DNA of 64,000 nucleotides from an uncultured Bacteroidales bacterium (GCA_905234765.1 CAJOIF010000002.1:31009-95008); one strand, 5' to 3'; positions 8,489 through 17,147 are shown, numbered from the stretch's first letter. Made by a program: numbers and translations. The notes: generated by a model from the letters alone, not told the origin.

Positions 8489-9268
8489 ATGCAAGAAGTA
8501 CGACCCAAGAAAGCCCTAGGCCAGCATTTTTTGACCGACCAAAACATAGCCCAACGCATCGTGGAGCAACTGTCGCCCGACGTGGAGACCGTCATCGAGG
8601 TGGGTGCCGGCACGGGCGTTTTGACCCAATACATGGTGAACGACATCCTTGACAAATTCTACGTCATCGAAATCGACAAGGAATCCATCGCCTATTTGGA
8701 GAAGCATTTCCCCATGCTTGGCGAGCGGCTGATTGAGGGCGATTTCCTCCGCACCGACCTCAGCCAATTCGGGCAACACAACACGGCCATCATCGGCAAC
8801 TTCCCCTATAATATCAGCAGCCAGATTTTCTTCCAAGTGCTAAAATACAAGGAACAGGTCATCGAAGTTGTTGGCATGGTGCAGAAAGAGATGGCAGAGC
8901 GCATGGCCGCCAAGGAAGGCAGCAAAACCTACGGTATCCTGAGTGTATTAATGCAAGCTTGGTACGACATCGAGTATCTGTTCACCGTACACGAGAATGT
9001 CTTCAATCCGCCACCAAAGGTGAAGTCGGCGGTCATCAAAATGCGGCGCAACGCCGTCACCGACTTGGGCTGCGACGAAAAACTGTTTGTGAGCATCGTC
9101 AAGCAGGCCTTCAACCAGCGCCGCAAGACCATGCGCAACTCGCTGCGCCCGATGCTCAGCCCTGAAATCATCGAAAACGAAGTCTTCAACAAACGGCCGG
9201 AGCAGTTATCGGTGCAGGAGTTTATTGATTTGACAAATCTGATTGGGGAAAAACCAATACAGCATTAA
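8489..9268 (+). CDS. rsmA: 16S rRNA dimethyladenosine transferase
   Basis: 259 residues. It N6-dimethylates A1518 and A1519 of 16S rRNA (E. coli numbering) using S-adenosylmethionine. Visible motifs: KKALGQHFLTD at the start, the SAM motif EVGAGTGVLTQ, the catalytic NFPYNISSQI loop, and FNQRRKTMRNSL near the C-terminus. The 3' end overlaps the convergent permease gene by 4 bases. Confidence 0.97.
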   Translation: MQEVRPKKALGQHFLTDQNIAQRIVEQLSPDVETVIEVGAGTGVLTQYMVNDILDKFYVIEIDKESIAYLEKHFPMLGERLIEGDFLRTDLSQFGQHNTAIIGNFPYNISSQIFFQVLKYKEQVIEVVGMVQKEMAERMAAKEGSKTYGILSVLMQAWYDIEYLFTVHENVFNPPPKVKSAVIKMRRNAVTDLGCDEKLFVSIVKQAFNQRRKTMRNSLRPMLSPEIIENEVFNKRPEQLSVQEFIDLTNLIGEKPIQH

Positions 9269-10500
9269 TTGGCTTTCAGTGAAGTACTTTCTTTCCGCAT
9301 TGCGTGGCGCACCGTGAGGAAAGCCGAAGTGCAGCCCACCACCAGAATCGTGGCGAAAATCAGCAGCACGTCCTTGAGTTTCAACATGACGGGATAGGCA
9401 TCCACGACATAGTTGCCATCCGTGCCAAACTTCACGAAACCGAATTGCTGCTGCAACAACACCAAAACAACACCCAGCAGCAGGCCGATAATACCACCTG
9501 CCACTGAAATCAGCAGGCCTTCATTCATGAAGATGCGCTGAATCAAGCGTTTGTCGGCACCCATCGACTTCAGAATTTCAGTGTCTTTACGCTTGTCAAT
9601 CATCAACATAGAAAGCGATCCGACCACATTAAAGGTAGCCAAAATCAGAATAAACGTAAGGATAACATAAACCGCCCATTTCTCAGAGCGCATGATTTTG
9701 TATAGGGTTTCCTGTTGCTCCTGTTGGTTCTTCACGGAATAGTCAGCCCCAATGATAGCCGTAACCGATTTTTTCACCTTTTTAATGTCGGCATTCGGGG
9801 CAGCAAAAACCTCTACATTCGTTGCTTTATCCTCATATTCAAGCAATTCTGAAAGCCAATCAAAGGGCACAAGCACCAGTTTCTCGTCCTGTTCCTGCCC
9901 AGTAGAGAACACGTTGCGCACCGTCAGCACATCGGAGTTGAAACTGTTTTCAAGGCTCATCATGGAAGCATTGCCTCGCTTAGGCACATAGACGCGCACC
10001 ATCGCATAGGGATTGTAAGCACTGATGCCGAGATACCATGCCACACCTGCGCCGGGGATGGCGAAATCATAGTCGCCATCAGAGAGCAACAAGCCTTCTT
10101 CGTTGAGAACGACCTCATCCAAACGGCCAATTTCCTGGTACTCCAGTCCAACGCCCTTCACCTGACCGATATGCTGCTTGTCGTTGGCTCGGAAAAGGGC
10201 ATCCTCGGTTATCGTGGGAATCACATAATCCACGCCTTGGATTTCTTTGAGCTGACCCAAAGGGAAAGCCGCCAAGTCGATGGTCTTGCCCTTTACTGCT
10301 GCAATTTGCAGGTCAGGCGTGAGGCGGTTGTTCATCGAGGAAATCACCTTCTCCAAGCCGTTGAATGCCGATAGCACTACGATAAGCGCAAACGAGCCGA
10401 CACTAATACCCAAAATGGAAATCCATGTGATGATATTAATGAGGTTGTGGCTCTTTTTGGCCAACAGATAACGGTTTGCTATGAACAACGGGAGTCTCAC
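9265..10500 (-). CDS. FtsX-like / LolC-LolE type ABC permease
   Basis: 411 residues. One N-terminal membrane helix follows the conserved start (LPLFIANRYLLAKKSHNLINII, membrane part ISVGSFALIVVLSAF). A long periplasmic MacB-like domain follows, with three C-terminal helices (WAVYVILTFILILATFNVVG, GLLISVAGGIIGLLLGVVLV, VLLIFATILVVGCTSAF). This is the layout of lipoprotein-releasing LolC/E permeases that move lipoproteins from the inner membrane to LolA. No ATPase gene (lolD) is adjacent. The start overlaps the rbfA stop as ATGA. Confidence 0.87.
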   Translation of the reverse strand: MRLPLFIANRYLLAKKSHNLINIITWISILGISVGSFALIVVLSAFNGLEKVISSMNNRLTPDLQIAAVKGKTIDLAAFPLGQLKEIQGVDYVIPTITEDALFRANDKQHIGQVKGVGLEYQEIGRLDEVVLNEEGLLLSDGDYDFAIPGAGVAWYLGISAYNPYAMVRVYVPKRGNASMMSLENSFNSDVLTVRNVFSTGQEQDEKLVLVPFDWLSELLEYEDKATNVEVFAAPNADIKKVKKSVTAIIGADYSVKNQQEQQETLYKIMRSEKWAVYVILTFILILATFNVVGSLSMLMIDKRKDTEILKSMGADKRLIQRIFMNEGLLISVAGGIIGLLLGVVLVLLQQQFGFVKFGTDGNYVVDAYPVMLKLKDVLLIFATILVVGCTSAFLTVRHAMRKESTSLKAN

Positions 10501-10841
10501 TTGTCGGGATGCAACAGATTGTCAATGTTTTCGATATAGTCGAGCGAGTCGTCCTCGATAAAGCGCAACTCAGGCACGACGCGCATTTGGTGACGGATAC
10601 GGTTGCCGAGCAAGCCTCGAATGGCTTTGCCGTTTTGGGCGACTTCCTCTACGACTTTCTTCTTGTCATCCACGCCAAAAACACTCAGATATACACGCGC
10701 ATACGAGAGGTCCGATGTAACATTGACGCGGGTTACGGTGATCATCAGCGAAGGCACTTTGGGCTTCAGTTCCTTCTGGAAAATATCACCTAGTTCTTTC
10801 AGTATCAGCTTGTTTACTTTTTCTAATCTTTTTCCGTCCAT
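10497..10841 (-). CDS. rbfA: 30S ribosome-binding factor A
   Basis: 114 residues, typical length, with a KH-like fold. Features: RLEKVNKLILKELGDIFQ at the N-terminus, MITVTRVNVTSDLSYARVYLSVF in the centre, and IRHQMRVVPELRFIEDDS near the C-terminus. It acts in late maturation of the 30S subunit. It overlaps the permease start by 4 bases, so the two are translationally coupled. Confidence 0.95.
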   Translation of the reverse strand: MDGKRLEKVNKLILKELGDIFQKELKPKVPSLMITVTRVNVTSDLSYARVYLSVFGVDDKKKVVEEVAQNGKAIRGLLGNRIRHQMRVVPELRFIEDDSLDYIENIDNLLHPDK

Positions 10842-10928
10842 AATTCCAAATTCAAAGATTCAAAATTTAAAGATTTAAGATTCAAAAATTGATGAGGTTG
10901 CAAAAATAGGCAATTCTTTTGAAACCAA
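10842..10928 (-). promoter_or_regulatory. rbfA promoter and ATTCAAA-repeat leader
   Basis: Minus-strand -7 box TATTTTTGC is at 10908-10900, with TTG at 10928-10926 (17-base spacer). The leader 10842-10890 is a run of imperfect heptamers ATTCAAA/ATTTAAA, a simple tandem repeat that contains no gene. Confidence 0.5.
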
Positions 10929-10996
10929 TCGGAAAAGCACTCAGTAAACTGAAATTGTTTATTTTTGCTGAACGAAACATAAAGAAAAGCATCCCA

Positions 10997-12571
10997 ATGA
11001 GAATCAGCATTAAATCCTTATCCATCCTGACCATAATGGCTTTGTCTGTGGTGTCTTATGCACAAAAAACACAAGAATCAACCACTTATGTGGAGAATGA
11101 ATTCATCATTTGGTTGGAGCAAGACGTGGATGCCTCGACCTTTGCCGCCAATTCCAATGTCGGAATCGTGCCAAAGAGAGAGCTATCCAAAAGGCTGAAT
11201 ATCTGGCTTTTCGAAATCACCGACGACAAAGAGTCAAGAGCGGAAAAAATGCACCTCTTGACAAGAAACGCTGATGTGCGAGTCATTCAGAACAACCACA
11301 CCAACATCGCTTTGCGCGAAGCCATTCCTGATGATCCCTACTACGGACAGCAATGGGCACCTGCCATTATGAGCCTGCCGCAAGCATGGGAAGAGTTTAC
11401 CACAGGCGGTGTCACGGCAACGGGCGACACCATCGTGGTGGCCGTCATCGATGGAGGTACTGATTGGACCCACGAAGACCTGAATTGCTGGGTCAACACC
11501 CATGAAATTCCCAACAACCACATTGATGACGATGAAAACGGCTACGTCGACGACTATCACGGCTGGAACGCATACAACCACAATGGATATGTAGGCAGCA
11601 GCTACCACGGCACGCATGTCTCAGGCATCATCGGGGCGGTCGGGAACAACGGGAAGGGCGTTTGCGGCGTGAACTGGGATGTGCGAATCATGCCCATCGG
11701 TGGCAGTTCGGGTGACGAGTCCATCGTTGTGGAAGCCTACGCATACGCTTTGGAGATGCGGGCGCGATACAACGAAACCAACGGCGAAGAAGGCGCTTTC
11801 ATCGTGGCCACCAATTCGTCTTTTGGCGTTGATTACGGCAATCCTGACGACTACCCTATCTGGTGCTCAATGTATGACGAAATGGGCAATGTCGGTATCT
11901 TGAGTTGCGGTGCTGGCCCGAACATGAATGTGAATGTGGATGTGGTGGGCGATGTCCCGTCGACCTGCCCTGGGAATTATCTGATTGGCATCACGAACAC
12001 CAATTCATCCGATGAGAAGTTCGGCAGCGCAGGTTATGGCGTCAACAACATTGACATTGGCGCTCCAGGAACATCCATTTATTCCACCACGCCCAACAAT
12101 GGATACAACAATTCCACTGGAACCTCCATGGCCACTCCACAAGTCTCTGGAACCATCGCGCTGATGTACGCTGCTTTGCCCGAGGAAATGATGCAAGCCT
12201 GCAAAAGCGATCCTGCCGGCTTTTGCCTTTCCGTGAAGCAATCCCTCTTTGCCGGAGCCGACCATCTGCCCTCTCTTGATGGTTTGGTGGCTGAGGGAAG
12301 AAGGCTGAACTCCTACGGTGCGATAGAAGACATTATCAGCAATTGGCTACCCTCACAAACGGGTGAGATGGAGACAGACAGGCTCTCGGTTTACCCCAAT
12401 CCCGCCAAAGGCGACATAACGGTTGAAGGCACAGGCACCATGACCGTCACAAACGCCCTCGGGCAAACCATCCTGACCAAGGAAATCAAAGGGAAAGAAA
12501 AACTACAATTGCCGCAGGGATTGTATTTCGTAAAATTGGGTGGCGAGACGCGGAAAGTTGTGGTGGAATAA
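10997..12571 (+). CDS. Subtilisin-like (S8) serine protease with T9SS sorting domain
   Basis: 524 residues from the ATG at 10997, which begins a signal peptide (MRISIKSLSILTIMALSVVS, ending YAQ). An in-frame upstream ATG at 10919 would put 26 charged residues before it and is less likely. The catalytic triad is visible: Asp152 in VIDGG, His204 in YHGTH, and Ser377 in GTSMATP. The last ~75 residues are a type A T9SS C-terminal sorting domain (LSVYPNPAKGDITVEG ... LPQGLYFVKL ... KVVVE). It should therefore cross the outer membrane through the type IX system and be anchored or released. Substrate unknown. Confidence 0.93.
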   Translation: MRISIKSLSILTIMALSVVSYAQKTQESTTYVENEFIIWLEQDVDASTFAANSNVGIVPKRELSKRLNIWLFEITDDKESRAEKMHLLTRNADVRVIQNNHTNIALREAIPDDPYYGQQWAPAIMSLPQAWEEFTTGGVTATGDTIVVAVIDGGTDWTHEDLNCWVNTHEIPNNHIDDDENGYVDDYHGWNAYNHNGYVGSSYHGTHVSGIIGAVGNNGKGVCGVNWDVRIMPIGGSSGDESIVVEAYAYALEMRARYNETNGEEGAFIVATNSSFGVDYGNPDDYPIWCSMYDEMGNVGILSCGAGPNMNVNVDVVGDVPSTCPGNYLIGITNTNSSDEKFGSAGYGVNNIDIGAPGTSIYSTTPNNGYNNSTGTSMATPQVSGTIALMYAALPEEMMQACKSDPAGFCLSVKQSLFAGADHLPSLDGLVAEGRRLNSYGAIEDIISNWLPSQTGEMETDRLSVYPNPAKGDITVEGTGTMTVTNALGQTILTKEIKGKEKLQLPQGLYFVKLGGETRKVVVE

Positions 12572-12580
12572 TCGTCAATA

Positions 12581-13033
12581 TCATTCTCGATTCTTCGAGT
12601 CCATCAAAATCGTCACTGGTCCATCATTCAGCAGTTCCACCTCCATCATGGCGCCGAACTCGCCGCTCTGAACCTCGCGACCTGAGATTTCGGCAAGGTG
12701 TTTCAGAAATAGTTCATACAGCGGAATGGCCACCTCGGGGCGGGCGGCACGAATGAAACTTGGACGGTTGCCTTTCTTGGTCAAGGCGTGGAGAGTGAAC
12801 TGGCTCACTACGAGGAAAGAGCCACCTACTTGGTTGATGTCCAAGTTCATGGCATCGTTCTCGTCACTGAAAATGCGGAGTTTGGTGAGTTTTTGGCACA
12901 GCCAATCGACATCCTCTTGCGTGTCGGCTTCCTCGATGCCGAGCAGAATCAGCATTCCCAAGCCGATTTCCGACTTCACATTGCCGTCAATCGTGACAGA
13001 TGCGTGCGTAACCCGTTGTGCAACAATTCTCAT
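12581..13033 (-). CDS. dtd: D-aminoacyl-tRNA deacylase
   Basis: 150 residues from the ATG at 13033, the family length; the longer frame up to 13126 runs into an intergenic repeat. It begins MRIVAQRVTHASVTIDG and contains SQFTLHA, KGNRPSFI and the C-terminal cross-subunit motif GEFGAMMEVELLNDGPVTI. It hydrolyses D-aminoacyl-tRNA and mischarged Gly-tRNA(Ala), protecting translation. Confidence 0.96.
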   Translation of the reverse strand: MRIVAQRVTHASVTIDGNVKSEIGLGMLILLGIEEADTQEDVDWLCQKLTKLRIFSDENDAMNLDINQVGGSFLVVSQFTLHALTKKGNRPSFIRAARPEVAIPLYELFLKHLAEISGREVQSGEFGAMMEVELLNDGPVTILMDSKNRE

Positions 13034-13040
13034 TTTATTT

Positions 13041-13124
13041 GACTTCGGGACTTCGAGACTTCGAGACTTCGGGACTTCAAGAAACACATTGTCTCGCAGT
13101 CCCGTAGTCTCGCGTCTCGCAGTC
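13041..13124. repeat. Imperfect palindromic repeat of GACTTCGGGA units
   Basis: The left arm is five near-copies of GACTTCG(G/A)GA. The right arm (13091-13124) is the complement of GACTGCGAGAC-type units, so the whole can fold into one long imperfect hairpin. A second member lies at 14159-14225, and the two flank holA. Confidence 0.65.
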
Positions 13125-14124
13125 AATGCATTAATTTGAATATCATCTCTCTATACAAATCCTTTTCGCTCACCTCGCCGCTTTCGTAGCCCTTCGACTT
13201 CAAATCGAACTCGCGCAAGATGGAGATATTGCGGATGCAGACCTGTGGCAAATAATTGCGGGCTGCCGTCTGATAATCCCTTACGAAATAAGGATTCACA
13301 CCCAACAGACTCGCCAAGGCACCTTGCGATTTGTCGGTAGCTAGATGCAGTTTGAGAATCTTCGTGAAATAGCCGTACAGCGTTATTGTCGTGACCAACA
13401 GCGGATTGTCCTTTCCATTGTCACCGAAGTAGTTCACAATACGGTTGGCTTTCATCACATCGCGAGTGCCGATGGCGTTCTGCAACTCGAAGACGTTGAA
13501 ATCCTTTGAGATGCCTATGTTGCGCTCCACATCAGCGTCGTCGATGCTTTTGTTTTTGGGCAAGGCGATGGTCAGTTTTTTCAGTTCGTTGGCGATTTTG
13601 TGCAAATCCGTGCCCAGGAAATCGGCCAACATCTGTGTGGCTTTGGGCGTGATGGAATAGCCTTCAGCCTTCAAGTAATTCTGAATCCAGCCAGGAATGT
13701 TGCTGTCGTACAGCTTCTTCGACTCGAACCAAACACCTTTTTTGTCAATCTTCTTGGCCAAGGTCTTGCGCTTGTCGAACTTCTTGTATTTGTAGATGAA
13801 GACGAGCAGGGTGGTTTCGGGAATCGTGTCGAGATAGGCCTCGAAGTTCTCCAGATTCTTCACATCTTGCGCCTCCTTGACGATGACCACCATGCGCTCG
13901 CCCATCATCGGGAAGCTGCGGGCGTGGTTGGCGATTGTCTCCACATCCACATCACGACCATAGAGCACGATTTGGTTGAAGGCGCGGTCGGCTTCGTCCA
14001 AGGCTTCGTTCTCGATGGTATCCGAAATCATGTCGATGAAATACGGCTCCTCGCCCGTCAAGAAATAGATGGGCGCGAAGTTCTTCTTGTGGATTTCGAA
14101 AAGAATCTGTTCGTAAGTCATCAC
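13123..14124 (-). CDS. holA: DNA polymerase III delta subunit
   Basis: 333 residues, the usual delta length. The N-terminal part is IYFLTGEEPYFIDMISDTI; the clamp-loader AAA-like core and C-terminal helical domain follow (DLHKIANELKKLTIALP, FELQNAIGTRDVMKANRI). Delta opens the beta sliding clamp as part of the clamp loader. The start may be the first or second of two adjacent ATG codons. The gene lies between two members of one intergenic palindrome family. Confidence 0.95.
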   Translation of the reverse strand: MMTYEQILFEIHKKNFAPIYFLTGEEPYFIDMISDTIENEALDEADRAFNQIVLYGRDVDVETIANHARSFPMMGERMVVIVKEAQDVKNLENFEAYLDTIPETTLLVFIYKYKKFDKRKTLAKKIDKKGVWFESKKLYDSNIPGWIQNYLKAEGYSITPKATQMLADFLGTDLHKIANELKKLTIALPKNKSIDDADVERNIGISKDFNVFELQNAIGTRDVMKANRIVNYFGDNGKDNPLLVTTITLYGYFTKILKLHLATDKSQGALASLLGVNPYFVRDYQTAARNYLPQVCIRNISILREFDLKSKGYESGEVSEKDLYREMIFKLMH

Positions 14125-14158
14125 AATAGTTTATCAAAGTTTAATGTCATTTGTTAGT

Positions 14159-14225
14159 GACTCGGGACTGCGGGACTGCGGGACGCGGGACGAATCCTAT
14201 GTCTCGTGTCCCGAAGTCTCGCGTC
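14159..14225. repeat. Second GACTNCGGGA palindromic repeat
   Basis: Left arm: GACTCGGGACTGCGGGACT and neighbours. Right arm (14201-14225): the complement of GACGCGAGACTTCGGGAC. Same unit and same hairpin layout as 13041-13124. It touches the stop codon of the AMP nucleosidase gene. Confidence 0.6.
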
Positions 14226-14994
14226 AAAACTTCAGATGTTTCACCGTAATACCATTATTGATGAGTTGCCGCAGTGAATCGATGCCAATGCGTAGGTGCT
14301 CGCCGACATAGTTCTTGCTGACTTGCTTGTCGCTCTCTTCCGTCTTGACACCCTCGGGCACCATGGGGTTGTCGGACACGAGCAGCAGCGCACCTGTCGG
14401 AATTTCGTTATGGAAGCCGACAGAGAAGATGGTCGCGGTCTCCATGTCAACGGCCATGCAACGGATTTTGCGCAAGTAGTCCTTGAACTCGTCGTCGTGT
14501 TCCCACACGCGGCGGTTAGTGGTGTAGACCGTACCCGTCCAGTAGTCGCGTCCATAGTCGCGGATGGTGGTGGAGATGGCTTTTTCGAGGCTAAAGGCCG
14601 GCAGCGCGGGCACTTCGGGCGGAAAGTAGTCGTTCGATGTACCTTCACCACGGATAGCCGCGATGGGCAAAATCAGGTCGCCGACCTTGTTGATTTTCTT
14701 CACGCCGCCGCATTTGCCGAGAAACAGTACGGCCTTGGGCTTTACGGCACTCAACAAGTCCATGATGGTGGCAGCGTTTGCGCTGCCCATGCTGAAATTA
14801 ATAATGGTGATTTCGCCATCGGTGGCGCAAGGCATCGAGCGGTCGCGCCCGACGACTTCCACGCCCTGCCATTCGGCAAAACGGTCGACATAATTCTGGA
14901 AATTGGTCAGCAGGATGTATTTCCCGAACTTCTCCAACGGCAAGCCCGTATAGCGGGGCAGCCAGTTTTCAACTATTTCTTGCTTGGTTTTCAT
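14224..14994 (-). CDS. amn: AMP nucleosidase (short form)
   Basis: 256 residues of the phosphorylase/nucleosidase superfamily. Recognisable parts are VLFLGKCGGVKKINKVGDLI, IRGEGTSNDYFPPEVPALP and the MAVDMETATIFSVGF segment, where the glutamate contacts the ribose. It matches the short AMP nucleosidase found throughout Bacteroidales, which lacks the N-terminal domain of the enterobacterial enzyme. Expected reaction: AMP + H2O to adenine + ribose 5-phosphate. The window also encodes two related purine-nucleoside enzymes, LOG and MtnN. Confidence 0.88.
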   Translation of the reverse strand: MKTKQEIVENWLPRYTGLPLEKFGKYILLTNFQNYVDRFAEWQGVEVVGRDRSMPCATDGEITIINFSMGSANAATIMDLLSAVKPKAVLFLGKCGGVKKINKVGDLILPIAAIRGEGTSNDYFPPEVPALPAFSLEKAISTTIRDYGRDYWTGTVYTTNRRVWEHDDEFKDYLRKIRCMAVDMETATIFSVGFHNEIPTGALLLVSDNPMVPEGVKTEESDKQVSKNYVGEHLRIGIDSLRQLINNGITVKHLKF

Positions 14995-15012
14995 TTACAT
15001 TCAAATATTTGT

Positions 15013-15066
15013 GCAAAAGTAGGAAAAAAACTTATTGCACATTCCATGAGTTTTTAGTATTTTTGC
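15013..15066. promoter_or_regulatory. Divergent promoters between amn and the AbiEii operon
   Basis: Minus strand: TACTTTTGC at 15021-15013 (for amn). Plus strand: TTG at 15035-15037 and TATTTTTGC at 15058-15066 with a 20-base spacer (for the toxin-antitoxin genes). The plus box ends 8 bases before the ATG at 15075, so the mRNA leader is very short. Confidence 0.6.
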
Positions 15067-15074
15067 GGAAAAAT

Positions 15075-15398
15075 ATGTCCATGCCTTTTGAGGACTACAC
15101 ATATCATAAAGATGCCAAAGTGAGGCCAAATTTACTTTGGGAATACGACCTCGAACGGTTCGACTGGCAACAAATGCGCGATGAAGTTGTTCAACGCGTG
15201 TTGGAACGTGGTCGAATGGATGATTTTTATGCCATCCTCAACATGTATGGCATAGAGGGCGTAAAGACAGCTTTGTGCGAAATTCCCTATATGAACGACA
15301 AGGACATGAACTTTGCCTGCGTCACGTTTGGATTAAATAAGGAGGAATTAAAATGTTACACAAAGAAACGGTCGATGCCGCTACATTGGAACTCCTAA
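15075..15398 (+). CDS. Putative antitoxin upstream of AbiEii-type nucleotidyltransferase
   Basis: 107 residues from the ATG at 15075; a second ATG is at 15081. The chain has LLWEYDLERFDWQQMRDEVVQ and DDFYAILNMYGIEGVK. This resembles the small DUF6922-like proteins that precede AbiEii nucleotidyltransferases in Bacteroidota; the family name is from memory. It overlaps the toxin reading frame by 46 bases, a tight coupling typical of toxin-antitoxin operons. Confidence 0.65.
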   Translation: MSMPFEDYTYHKDAKVRPNLLWEYDLERFDWQQMRDEVVQRVLERGRMDDFYAILNMYGIEGVKTALCEIPYMNDKDMNFACVTFGLNKEELKCYTKKRSMPLHWNS

Positions 15399-15988
15399 AA
15401 AAACTAATGAACGATGAGCACTTGCAAGATTTTGTGCTTGTCGGTGGGACTTCGCTTGCACTTCAAATCGGACATCGGATCAGCGTTGATTTAGACCTGT
15501 TCATAGATAAAGATTTTGAAGCGACTGAATTGCGCAGCTTTTTGGAAAAGAAATATCACTTGCAGACTGACTATATGGCTTTTGCAACTGTCAAAGGGGA
15601 AATCGAGGGTGTTCAAGTCGATTGCATAGCTCATTCCTATCCTTGGCTGAAGCCTTATGTCATGGAGGAAGGCATCCGTTTGGCCAGTCTGGATGACATT
15701 TGCGCAATGAAACTGAATGCCATTGCAGGCAACGGCACACGGATGAAGGATTTCGTGGATGTGGCATATCTTTCCTCGTTTTATTCACTTGAACAGATGC
15801 TAATATTTTATGAAGAAAAATACCATGCCAACCCATTAATGCCGCTAAAGGGGATCGTGTATTTCGCTGATATTAATAAAGCAACACCCATAAAGATGAG
15901 TGACGGGAAACCATTAGATTGGAACAAGATAGAGAAACGGCTGTTGGCGATGGAAAAATTTCCACAAAAGGTTTTCCCAAGTTTTTAA
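15353..15988 (+). CDS. AbiEii/AbiGii-type nucleotidyltransferase toxin
   Basis: 211 residues. The N-terminal nucleotidyltransferase signature is complete: FVLVGGTSLALQIGHRIS followed by VDLDLF, i.e. GG(T/S) and the two metal-binding aspartates. KLNAIAGNGTRMKDFVDVAYL matches the conserved second half. Members of this family act as toxins of type IV-like systems (AbiE) by transferring nucleotides to tRNA or other targets. A strong ribosome-binding site, GGAGGA, lies 8 bases before the start, inside the upstream gene. Confidence 0.85.
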   Translation: MLHKETVDAATLELLKKLMNDEHLQDFVLVGGTSLALQIGHRISVDLDLFIDKDFEATELRSFLEKKYHLQTDYMAFATVKGEIEGVQVDCIAHSYPWLKPYVMEEGIRLASLDDICAMKLNAIAGNGTRMKDFVDVAYLSSFYSLEQMLIFYEEKYHANPLMPLKGIVYFADINKATPIKMSDGKPLDWNKIEKRLLAMEKFPQKVFPSF

Positions 15989-16001
15989 TGGAAGTATAAC
16001 A

Positions 16002-16403
16002 ATGACCCATTACCCAATAAAAATCTTGATGGCCTTCGGCTGCACTTTTGAGCCAGAAGGCGACGAGTTCTTCGAGTGGCTGATGCGTAACGGCTATCCC
16101 GAGTTGGGCGCGTTGAGTCGCACCATACAAGGCGACACCAAGGCCAAGGACTGGCTCATGGAACATGGCTTCCCCCATTTGGCAGCCATTGACAGCGTCA
16201 TCGACAAGGAAGAAAAAGCCGAGGAATGGCTGGTCAAAAATCATTTTGAAGTCAACCTCGCTTTTGCGAAAGCCATCAATCGGGACGACGACGCCACCCT
16301 TTGGCTCGAAAAAAACGAACTCGGCATTTTTCTCATTCTCGCCGACAAGATTCGCAAGTATTTGGACGACAAATATTTAGACTATCACAAAATTCATTTT
16401 TAA
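16002..16403 (+). CDS. Small protein of four 25-residue helical repeats
   Basis: 133 residues, family not recognised. After about 20 residues it consists of tandem 25-residue units beginning EWLMRNGYPELGALSR, DWLMEHGFPHLAAIDS, EWLVKNHFEVNLAFAK and LWLEKNELGIFLILAD. Each has a WL pair, a basic/His position and an aliphatic second helix, with acidic linkers (GDTKAK, KEEKAE, RDDDAT). The pattern recalls ankyrin or other short helical solenoids. It starts 13 bases after the AbiEii-type gene, so it is probably the third gene of that operon. Confidence 0.7.
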   Translation: MTHYPIKILMAFGCTFEPEGDEFFEWLMRNGYPELGALSRTIQGDTKAKDWLMEHGFPHLAAIDSVIDKEEKAEEWLVKNHFEVNLAFAKAINRDDDATLWLEKNELGIFLILADKIRKYLDDKYLDYHKIHF

Positions 16404-16444
16404 TTTGACTGAAAAAAAGTTGTGTTTCGTAACGGAAAAAATCC

Positions 16445-16453
16445 TAACTTTGC
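16445..16453 (+). promoter_or_regulatory. -7 promoter box
   Basis: TAACTTTGC lies 41 bases before the start of the gene at 16495; a GTTG at 16419-16422 is a loose -33 match. Confidence 0.5.
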
Positions 16454-16494
16454 CGCCAATCAGACGAAACAATAATTAGAAAAACCATACGAAA

Positions 16495-17136
16495 ATGAAA
16501 AAAGGATTATCCATCATCATCAACATCATTCTGTTTGCCGTCATCGTGCTGTTAGCATGGCAAGTCGTCAAGAGCATTCAGGCTCCCATCAAATTCAGCG
16601 CCGAGCAGAAAGCCCGCGAGACCAAAGTCGTGGAACGCCTCATCGACATCCGCAATGCCGAGGTGCTTTACAAAAACGCCAACAACAAGTACACGAACAA
16701 CTTCGACTCGCTGATCAGCTTCTGCCAAACAGCTGAAATCCCGATCGTGAAAATCGTTCCCGACCCGACCGACACCACCTTCACCCGCACTATCAACGAC
16801 ACGTTGGGCTTCGTGAAAGTGATGGACTCCATCAGAGGCAGCCGCGAGAACTTCAATATCAACGACCTCAAATGGGTGCCTTTCAGCGAACCGCAGCAAA
16901 ACTTCGAACTTGAAGCTGGCACCATCAGCCGCAACGGTATCGACATCCCCGTGTTTGAAGCCCGCACTCCTTATGAGGTGTATCTGGCCAATCCGGGTGC
17001 TGCCTTCACCGAAAAGGAATGGAACCAGCGCCGCGACAATGCCAAAGCCGAGAAAGAAAGCATCAACCGCTATGCCGGTCTGAAAGTCGGATCGATGGAA
17101 GAAGCCTCCACCGACGGCAACTGGGAGAAACTCTAA
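16495..17136 (+). CDS. Membrane-anchored protein of unknown function
   Basis: 213 residues. A single N-terminal membrane helix (LSIIINIILFAVIVLLAWQV) is followed by an extracytoplasmic region that starts with a charged helix (AEQKARETKVVERLIDIRNAE) and YKNANNKYTNNFDSLISFC. The helix followed by a small globular domain resembles a pilin-like or periplasmic anchor layout, but no prepilin cleavage site is evident. Conserved hypothetical proteins of this form are found next to DUF3822/rsmD in Bacteroidota. It lies 11 bases before the next gene, in one operon with rsmD. Confidence 0.75.
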   Translation: MKKGLSIIINIILFAVIVLLAWQVVKSIQAPIKFSAEQKARETKVVERLIDIRNAEVLYKNANNKYTNNFDSLISFCQTAEIPIVKIVPDPTDTTFTRTINDTLGFVKVMDSIRGSRENFNINDLKWVPFSEPQQNFELEAGTISRNGIDIPVFEARTPYEVYLANPGAAFTEKEWNQRRDNAKAEKESINRYAGLKVGSMEEASTDGNWEKL

Positions 17137-17147
17137 TCTTGTTGTGA

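Noticed and set aside
10919..10996. N-terminal extension of the subtilisin-like protease
   Set aside because: The extension would put charged residues before the signal peptide and overlaps the promoter-like TATTTTTGC at 10960-10968; the ATG at 10997 is preferred.
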